Shown here one piece after another: positions 58,472 through 64,000 of a DNA stretch of 64,000 nucleotides. The DNA lies in assembly GCA_963716865.1 (NCBI GenBank), contig CAVQUF010000004.1:682001-746000 (forward strand), written 5' to 3'. Both the position numbers and the translations under genes were made by a program. This DNA is from AC-32 sp963716865. Its GTDB lineage: Bacteria; Actinomycetota; Thermoleophilia; Gaiellales; Gaiellaceae. Position 1 is the stretch's first letter, and each line of letters starts with the position of its first letter. The notes under the pieces were generated by a model, which saw only the letters and a list, made by a program, of their open reading frames with translations, searched no databases and was not told the origin of the DNA.

Positions 58472-59578
58472 TTACGCGAACTCGATCACGCTGCGGATGC
58501 CGTCCTGGGCCTCCATCAGCTCGAACGCGTGGTTGACGTCGTCCAGCCCGATCCGGTGGGACACGAACGGCGCGACGTCGATCTCCCCGGCCAGCGCGCG
58601 CTCGACGAACCGCGGCACCTGGTCGCGCCCCTTGCAGCCGCCGAATGACGAGCCCGCGACCCGCCGGCCGGTGATGAGGAAGCGCGGGACGACCTCGAGC
58701 ACCTCGCCCTTGCCTGCGACGCCGGCGACAGTGCAGAGCCCCCAGCCCATGCGCGCGGACTCGACGGCCTGGCGCATCACGCTCACGTTCCCGGTCGCCT
58801 CGAACGTGTAGTCGGCGCCGAAGCCGCCGGTCATCTCGACGATCTCGTCCACGACCCCGGGGCCGCCGGCGAGCGTGTCGGTCGCGCCCTGGCCTCTCGC
58901 CAGCTCGAGCCGCTCGGGCGAGAGGTCGACGCAGACGATGCGCTCGGCCCCCTGCAGGCGGCAGCCCGCGACCGCGCCGAGGCCGACCATCCCGGCTCCG
59001 AAGACGACACACGTCGAGCCGGCCTCCACGTTCGCGGTGTTGATCGCCGCGCCGAGGCCGGTCGAGAGGCCGCACGCGAACAGGCACGCGTGCTCCGGCG
59101 GCGCCTCCGAACTCACCTTCGCGAGCGCGATCTCGGGCATCACCGTGTACTCGGCGAACGTGGACGTCCCCATGAAGTGCCTGATCGGCTCGCCGTCCCG
59201 GCCGAGGCGCGTCGTGCCGTCCGGGAGGTGCCCCTGGTTCTGCTGCTCGCGGATCGCGAGGCAGAGATTCGTCCGGTCGCTCAGACAGTGGACGCACTTC
59301 CGGCACTGGGGCGAGAAGAGCGTCACAACGTGGTCGCCCGGGGTGACCGAGGTCACGTCCGGTCCGACCTGCTCGACGACGCCCGCGCCCTCGTGGCCGA
59401 GCACGGTCGGCGAGTACCCGGACGGGTCGGCGCCCGAAGCCGTGAACAGGTCGGTGTGGCAGACCCCGCAGGCGGTGAGGCGGACCAGCGCCTCGCCCGC
59501 CTTCGGCTCCGCGAGGTCGACCTCCTGCACGACCAGCGGCTGCCCGAACTCCTCGAGGACGGCGGCCTGGATGCGCAC
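58472..59578 (-). CDS. Zinc-dependent class III-type alcohol dehydrogenase
   Basis: The 368-aa MDR enzyme has catalytic zinc ligands in GVCHTD and GHEGAGVVE, the structural zinc loop CRKCVHCLSDRTNLC, and NAD-binding FGAGMVGLGAVAG. SGADPSGYSPTVLGHEG and HFMGTSTFAEYTV place it in the S-(hydroxymethyl)glutathione/mycothiol formaldehyde dehydrogenase group. In an actinobacterium the thiol is probably mycothiol; this is inference. Confidence 0.9.
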   Translation of the reverse strand: MRIQAAVLEEFGQPLVVQEVDLAEPKAGEALVRLTACGVCHTDLFTASGADPSGYSPTVLGHEGAGVVEQVGPDVTSVTPGDHVVTLFSPQCRKCVHCLSDRTNLCLAIREQQNQGHLPDGTTRLGRDGEPIRHFMGTSTFAEYTVMPEIALAKVSSEAPPEHACLFACGLSTGLGAAINTANVEAGSTCVVFGAGMVGLGAVAGCRLQGAERIVCVDLSPERLELARGQGATDTLAGGPGVVDEIVEMTGGFGADYTFEATGNVSVMRQAVESARMGWGLCTVAGVAGKGEVLEVVPRFLITGRRVAGSSFGGCKGRDQVPRFVERALAGEIDVAPFVSHRIGLDDVNHAFELMEAQDGIRSVIEFA

Positions 59579-59596
59579 GCGCGAAGCCTACGGCGC

Positions 59597-60793
59597 TCAG
59601 CCGAGCAGCGTCTGGCCGACGTAGCCGCCGCGCCGCGTCCCGGGCGGGACCGCGAAGAGGCCGCTGCCGGTGTGCACGATGTACTCGTTCAGCGCGTCCA
59701 TGCTCCCGAGCCGTCGCTGCAGCTCGACGAACGCGGCCGGGTCCCGCTGGAAGCTGATGAAGAACAGGCCGGCGTCGAGCTGGCCGAGCCGCTCGTCCAT
59801 GCCGTCGGTGAACGAGTAGCCGCGACGAAGGATCCTGATGCCGCCGTTCGTCGAGGGCGCCACCAGCCGGATGTGCGCATCCGCGGGGATCCGCTTCGAC
59901 GAGAGGTCTACCGTGTCGAACTCGCGCTTCTCGCCGAGCGGAGCGCCGCTCTCCTTGACGCGGCCGATCGTGTCCTCCTGGTCGAAGAGCGCGGCGCGGT
60001 CCCAGACCTCGATCAGCATCCGGATCCGCCGCGCGACGAGGTACGTGCCGCCCCGCAGCCAGCCGGGCCCGTCGGCCCAGACGTGCCGGTCCAGTGCGTC
60101 CCGGTCCTCGAGCTTGATGTTGTTCGTCCCGTCCTTGAAGCCCATCAGGTTGCGCGGCGTCACCTGCGAGCGGCTCGTCGTCGACGTGCGGCCGAAGCCG
60201 AGCTGCGACCAGCGCATCACCACGTTGCCGCGGCCGACGCGAGCGAGGTTCCTCACCGCGTGGAACACGACCTGGGGATCGTCCGCGCAGGCCTGGACGC
60301 AGAGGTCGCCGCCGGAGCGGTCCGGCTCGAGCTCGTCCCCCGGCAGCGGCGGGAGCTCCGCGAGCGCCGCCGGCCTACGCGGCGCGAGGCCGAAGCGGTC
60401 GTCGAACAGGCTCGGCCCGAAGCCGAACGTGACGGTCAGCTGCGACGGAGCCAGGCCGAGCGCCTCGCCGGTGTCGACCGGCGGTGCGGCCGGGACGTCC
60501 ACCTCTCCGACGAGGTCGCCTGCGGTCATTCGCCGCGCTGCCTCCGTCCAGGCGCGCAGCAGGTCTCGCAGGTCCTCACGCCGGCCGGCCGTGACGTCGA
60601 ACGCCGCGAAGTGCAGCCGGTCCTGGGCGGCCGTCGCGATCCCGGCCTGGTGGGGGCCGTCGAACGGAACCTGGCCCGAGCCGGACGAGTCGCCGAGCGC
60701 GCGCTCGAGCTCGACGCCGCCGAGCGCGATCCCCGCTCCCACGGCTCCCGCCCCCGCGATCAGGCCCCGCCGCGTCAGCCTGGGCGTGCCCAC
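59597..60793 (-). CDS. efeB: EfeB, Tat-exported DyP-type peroxidase
   Basis: The 398-aa protein starts at GTG 60793 directly after the efeO TAG. It has a twin-arginine signal (TRRGLIAGAG ... GAGIALGG) and a DyP peroxidase domain with the GFKDGTNNI (GxxDG) motif and C-terminal haem His region. EfeB is proposed to oxidise ferrous iron or release iron from haem for EfeU uptake. It is third in the efeU-efeO-efeB operon. Confidence 0.94.
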   Translation of the reverse strand: MGTPRLTRRGLIAGAGAVGAGIALGGVELERALGDSSGSGQVPFDGPHQAGIATAAQDRLHFAAFDVTAGRREDLRDLLRAWTEAARRMTAGDLVGEVDVPAAPPVDTGEALGLAPSQLTVTFGFGPSLFDDRFGLAPRRPAALAELPPLPGDELEPDRSGGDLCVQACADDPQVVFHAVRNLARVGRGNVVMRWSQLGFGRTSTTSRSQVTPRNLMGFKDGTNNIKLEDRDALDRHVWADGPGWLRGGTYLVARRIRMLIEVWDRAALFDQEDTIGRVKESGAPLGEKREFDTVDLSSKRIPADAHIRLVAPSTNGGIRILRRGYSFTDGMDERLGQLDAGLFFISFQRDPAAFVELQRRLGSMDALNEYIVHTGSGLFAVPPGTRRGGYVGQTLLG

Positions 60794-61918
60794 CTAGCCC
60801 GTGACGACGATGGAGCCGACCTGCGAGAGCGGCTCGGCCAGGGCGTCGATCGCCTGGCTCAGCTTGCGCGTGTCCGCGGCGGTCAGCGCGGTGTACGTGA
60901 CGAACCCGGCTCCGCGCCGGTACGGCGCGAGCGCGCGGTGGACGGCGTCGAAGCGGCGGTCGATCCGGGTGGCGAGTGCCGGCTTCTTCGCTGCGACGAT
61001 GCCGCGGACGGACTCGTAGGCGGCCTGCGAGCCGTCGACGTTCGCCTCGAAGTCGTCGAGGTCGGTGTGCGAGTAGCGCTCCTCCTCGCCCGTGATCTTC
61101 GACTTCGAGACCTCGCCGAGCAGCTCCACCGAGCCGTTCGCGATCTGCGCCGGCTCGAGCTTCACTCGCCGAACGTGCCGCTGCAGGTCGCGAACGTCGA
61201 CCTGCAGGCGTTCGGCGAGTGAGCCGAGCCCTCTGGTCGTCCCCTTGATCCAGAGCGTCTTCTCCATCGGGTGGAACCCCGTCCATCGAGCGGCCGGCAC
61301 GTCGCCTGCACGCGCGTCGATCGCCGGGTCGAGCGAGCCGAAGCTCTCGGCGACCGGCTCGATCCGCTCGTACCTGATGCGCGCCGGGACGTACAGGCGC
61401 TTCGCGTCGGCCAGGCGGCCCGCCCGGACCGCGTCCGTGAACGCGCGGGTGCGCGCAACCAGCGCGGCCGTCTGCGCTTCCAGATACGTGCGGTAGCGGG
61501 CGACGCCGGCGACTGCGGCCTTCGAGGGACCGGCGGCCACCGAGCCTCCGGCGACGACGAACGGCCAGCGCTCCTGGTCTGCGCCGGGGCAGTACGTCTG
61601 GAACGAGCCTTCGTGGAGCGTGACCGAGAAGCTGCCCGAGAGACCGGGCGGCACGCCCTCCGCCTCGCCGAGGACCTTGTTGCCGGACTGCAGCTCGACC
61701 TCGCTCACCTTGTCCGCGCCGTCATTCGTCACGGAAAACGTGGCCGGCCCCGCAGGAACCCTCGACGGCTTCGCCTTGCAGCCCGCGGACGTGATCGTGA
61801 CCGAGATCTTGCGCGGGCCGGAAGACGATCCGGTGCCGCCGGTCTGGCCCGAGCCGGCGCATCCGGCCAGGAGCAGAAGGGCCGCGAGGCCCCCGCCGAC
61901 CCCGAGCGCCTTGCTCAT
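60794..61918 (-). CDS. efeO: EfeO, iron-binding lipoprotein with cupredoxin and M75 domains
   Basis: The 374-aa protein starts MSKALGVGGG and has a lipobox (LLLLAGC), a cupredoxin-like domain (about residues 35-130; one Cys pair, GCKAK ... YCPG) and an imelysin/M75 domain with the HxxE motif HPMEKTLW. It should bind periplasm-side iron and pass it to EfeU. The ATG overlaps the efeU stop (ATGA); the efeB start abuts its stop. Confidence 0.94.
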   Translation of the reverse strand: MSKALGVGGGLAALLLLAGCAGSGQTGGTGSSSGPRKISVTITSAGCKAKPSRVPAGPATFSVTNDGADKVSEVELQSGNKVLGEAEGVPPGLSGSFSVTLHEGSFQTYCPGADQERWPFVVAGGSVAAGPSKAAVAGVARYRTYLEAQTAALVARTRAFTDAVRAGRLADAKRLYVPARIRYERIEPVAESFGSLDPAIDARAGDVPAARWTGFHPMEKTLWIKGTTRGLGSLAERLQVDVRDLQRHVRRVKLEPAQIANGSVELLGEVSKSKITGEEERYSHTDLDDFEANVDGSQAAYESVRGIVAAKKPALATRIDRRFDAVHRALAPYRRGAGFVTYTALTAADTRKLSQAIDALAEPLSQVGSIVVTG

Positions 61919-62772
61919 CCGCGCTGCAACGCGGCAAGCGCGGCCAGCTCGGAGGCTTCCGCGCGGGGCCGCTTCCGCTGGGGCCACAGCACGAGCAGCA
62001 GCATCGGCACCGCGTAGAGCAGGTAGCCGGCCAGCTCGCCGACGGTCGGCCGCGGCTGCAGCCCGAGCATCCCGGTGAGGAGAGCCGAGCGAACGCTTCC
62101 CGGGGCGACGAGCCACTCCAGGTTGAGCGCCTGCGTCTGCAGCGAGCTCCACCAGCCGGCCTCGTGGGCGGTGTGGATCGCCGTCGAGACGAGCCCCGCC
62201 GCGATCAGCACGAGCACGACGCCGGTGACCCGGAAGAAGCGCCGGAGGTCGATGTGAACGCCGCCGCGGTAGATCCCGTAGCCGATGAGGACGGCCACCA
62301 GAATCCCGAGCAGCGCTCCGGCGCTTGCAGCGAGCGGGCTCGTCGAGGCGTCGAACGCCGCGAGCAGGAACACGGCCGTCTCGAACCCCTCGCGGATGAC
62401 GGCCAGGAACGCCATCATCACGAGCGCGAAGGCCGAGCCGCGCAGCAGGGCGCTTCCCGCCTCGCTCTCGAGATGCTGCTTGAGCCCCCGCGCGTGGCGA
62501 CGCATCCAGAGGATCATCCAGGTGACCATCGCCACGGCGATCAGGGCGACGACGGTCTCGAGCCCCTCCTGCTGGGCGTGCGGCAGGTCGCGGCTGACGA
62601 CCTCGAGCGTGACCGCCACCGCGACGCAGATCGCGACTGCGAGCCCGACGCCCAGCCACATCCAGGCGAGCGCGTCACGACGACCGCGGCTTTGCAGGAA
62701 CGCGGCGACGATGCCGACGATCAGCGCGGCCTCGACGCCTTCCCGGAGGCCGATGACGAACGTCGGAAGCAC
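61915..62772 (-). CDS. efeU: EfeU/FTR1-family iron permease
   Basis: The 285-aa protein starts at GTG 62772 and has about seven membrane helices. Both iron-relay motifs are intact: REGVEAALIVG near residue 10 and REGFETAVFLLA near residue 128. It is the first gene of the efeUOB operon behind a DtxR/IdeR-type box, so it is expected to be induced by iron limitation. Confidence 0.95.
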   Translation of the reverse strand: MLPTFVIGLREGVEAALIVGIVAAFLQSRGRRDALAWMWLGVGLAVAICVAVAVTLEVVSRDLPHAQQEGLETVVALIAVAMVTWMILWMRRHARGLKQHLESEAGSALLRGSAFALVMMAFLAVIREGFETAVFLLAAFDASTSPLAASAGALLGILVAVLIGYGIYRGGVHIDLRRFFRVTGVVLVLIAAGLVSTAIHTAHEAGWWSSLQTQALNLEWLVAPGSVRSALLTGMLGLQPRPTVGELAGYLLYAVPMLLLVLWPQRKRPRAEASELAALAALQRG

Positions 62773-62802
62773 TGGCTAGCGAGTCGGGGTGGCCGCACGC
62801 AT

Positions 62803-62824
62803 CTTGTAAGGCTCACCTTACAAG
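62803..62824. promoter_or_regulatory. DtxR/IdeR-type iron box upstream of efeUOB
   Basis: CTTGTAAGG-CTCA-CCTTACAAG is a 9-bp perfect inverted repeat 30 nt upstream of efeU. Its core AGGCTCACCT matches the IdeR/DtxR box core AGGCTAACCT, while the outer TTGTA differs. Iron-loaded repressor would block efeUOB transcription. Confidence 0.78.
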
Positions 62825-62931
62825 ACCGCCCGAGAGCCTGCGCGTTGACGGGCCGGGCCGAGAGGGTCTACCGTCGCACCTGCAAGGGCGCCAGCTGGCG
62901 TGCAGGCGCCGGAAGCAACGAAAGGGGAGAG

Positions 62932-64000
62932 ATGAGGAGCAGGCTCTTGACGGGGCTCGTCGCCGCGTTCGTGTTCGGCGTCGCTGTCCCGACGGCCTCG
63001 GCGACCGGTTTCGGGCATCTGCAGCCCGGCGTCCCCGAGGCCAACCTGAAGGAACACGTGCGCGTCAACGTGGTGTTCGTCGGCTTCTCGCCGAGCCAGG
63101 TCGGTCAGCAGGCGTTCAAGGCCGGCCTGCCGAAGGAGTACGAGCCGGTCGTGCGATCGCGGCTGTTCTATGGCAACACCGAGAAGCTCGGGATCGACTA
63201 CCGCTACGACTACTCGGTGACGTACACGAACGCCGCCTGGGAGAACGCCTTCTTCAAGGCGCTCAAGGGGCTTGCCCAGCCCGCGCCGCGCACCGACTTC
63301 CAGGAGGCGTACAACGAGCAGGACGGGACGCGCGACGTCGGCCAGAACAACTTCATCGACGCGCCCACCGTCGAGAAGTGGCTGATCGACCACGCGCCGT
63401 CCGGAGTCAACACGCGCAAGGACACGATCTTCTTCGTCAACTGGTGGGGCCGGCAGGACTTCATCGACCACGTCTACACGAAGTTCGGCGAGCCCGACCC
63501 GGACACGGGCAACGACTTCGGCGTCGTCCGGGCGAGCCGCAAGATCATCGCCTGGGGCGGCACCACCCCCGACGACGAGGAGACGGGCCTCGGCAACAAG
63601 CGGGGCGTAAACCGCGTCTGGTTCTTCGACCTATCGGCCGGGCCTGAGGCCTGGGGGAGCAACTACGACATCACCGACGAGGACCTCGACGGTGACGGCG
63701 AGCCTGACTACCGGATCCCCGTCGCCTGGGAGTACGCGGCGAACGGTTACCGCTCGCCCTCGATGCTCGCCAGCGACCTCGCGCTGCTGGCGCGCTACGG
63801 GGCGATCAACCTGCTGTTCACCTCGTCGCCGCTGTATCCGCCCTACCTGACGCCGCAGCTGCTGCCGAAGGCGCTCAACCTAGACCTCAACACGTACGAG
63901 GCGTGGCCGGGCGTCGACGCGAGCGGTCTCTACCAGAAGCCGGACTACCTCGTGAACGAGGAGAACGAGCTGTTTCCGACGCCGATGTTCGCGGACACGG
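62932..64000 (+). CDS. Secreted protein of unknown function (partial, 3' end off window)
   Basis: From ATG 62932 (AAAGGGGAG upstream) there are 356 codons to the window edge. A signal peptide (MRSRLLTGLVAAFVFGVAVP) is followed by GFGHLQPGVPEANLKEHVRV, a HVRVNVVFVGFSPSQV strand and regions rich in Tyr, Trp and Asp (for example DLDGDGEPDYRIPVAWEYAA, of calcium-binding-like DxDGDG type). No family was recognised. It is divergent from efeU and shares its upstream region, so it could be iron-linked. Confidence 0.85.
   Translation, partial: MRSRLLTGLVAAFVFGVAVPTASATGFGHLQPGVPEANLKEHVRVNVVFVGFSPSQVGQQAFKAGLPKEYEPVVRSRLFYGNTEKLGIDYRYDYSVTYTNAAWENAFFKALKGLAQPAPRTDFQEAYNEQDGTRDVGQNNFIDAPTVEKWLIDHAPSGVNTRKDTIFFVNWWGRQDFIDHVYTKFGEPDPDTGNDFGVVRASRKIIAWGGTTPDDEETGLGNKRGVNRVWFFDLSAGPEAWGSNYDITDEDLDGDGEPDYRIPVAWEYAANGYRSPSMLASDLALLARYGAINLLFTSSPLYPPYLTPQLLPKALNLDLNTYEAWPGVDASGLYQKPDYLVNEENELFPTPMFADT

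Overview
The window is high-GC DNA whose coding genes, on both strands, have strongly G/C-biased third codon positions. Gene content points to an actinobacterium of a deep, non-mycelial lineage (Thermoleophilia/Gaiellales-like; an inference from protein flavour). Signs are an actinobacterial-type insertion in RpoC, a probable F420/PPOX oxidoreductase, a DtxR/IdeR-type iron box and a monoderm type IV pilus locus.

Region 1 (1-24.5 kb) is core information processing, almost all on the minus strand. In transcription order it holds tRNA-Met, rpmG-secE-nusG-rplK-rplA-rplJ-rplL; a small secreted-protein gene; rpoB-rpoC; an unknown secreted protein; a plus-strand GAF-GGDEF diguanylate cyclase; then rpsL-rpsG-fusA-tuf-rpsJ-rplC-rplD-rplW-rplB-rpsS-rplV-rpsC running off the left edge. 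Most str/S10 genes overlap by 1-7 nt. The exceptions are rplW-rplB, separated by a 164-bp imperfect palindrome, and rplD, whose N-terminus is encoded by a dispersed palindromic repeat.

Region 2 (24.6-28.4 kb) has a creatininase-family amidohydrolase, pdxH and a MacB-like ABC exporter pair.

Region 3 (28.4-44.1 kb) is a full type IV pilus system: pilC, a minor pilin, pilT-pilM-pilN-pilO-pilP-like, two tandem major pilins with two uncharacterised accessory proteins, pilB (with apparent frameshifts), pilD, and pilT2-lytic transglycosylase/M23-PASTA protein-minor pilin. The most interesting signal in the window lies here: most of the pilus transcription units are preceded by a sequence of the form TCAAG-N15-GCCGATA, the signature of FliA/SigD/WhiG (sigma-28 family) promoters. 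In three genes a GTG start lies exactly 7 nt after the -10 box, predicting leaderless mRNAs.

Region 4 (44.1-58.4 kb) is accessory metabolism and envelope: a geranylgeranyl-reductase-like flavoprotein, two berberine-bridge-type FAD oxidases (one frameshifted), tRNA-Tyr, a membrane-anchored animal-type haem peroxidase, tRNA-Thr, a histidine phosphatase, cell-wall peptidases (M23, NlpC/P60), ExoD, formamidase, a glycosyltransferase and an Ada-AlkA fusion.

Region 5 (58.4-64 kb) has a class III-like alcohol dehydrogenase, the efeU-efeO-efeB iron uptake operon with an upstream IdeR-type box, and the 5' part of a secreted protein that runs off the right edge.

Five apparent single-base frameshifts (three in pilB, one in an FAD oxidase, one probable in an M23 peptidase) fall between 37 and 53 kb. 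Assembly error is a live explanation for them.
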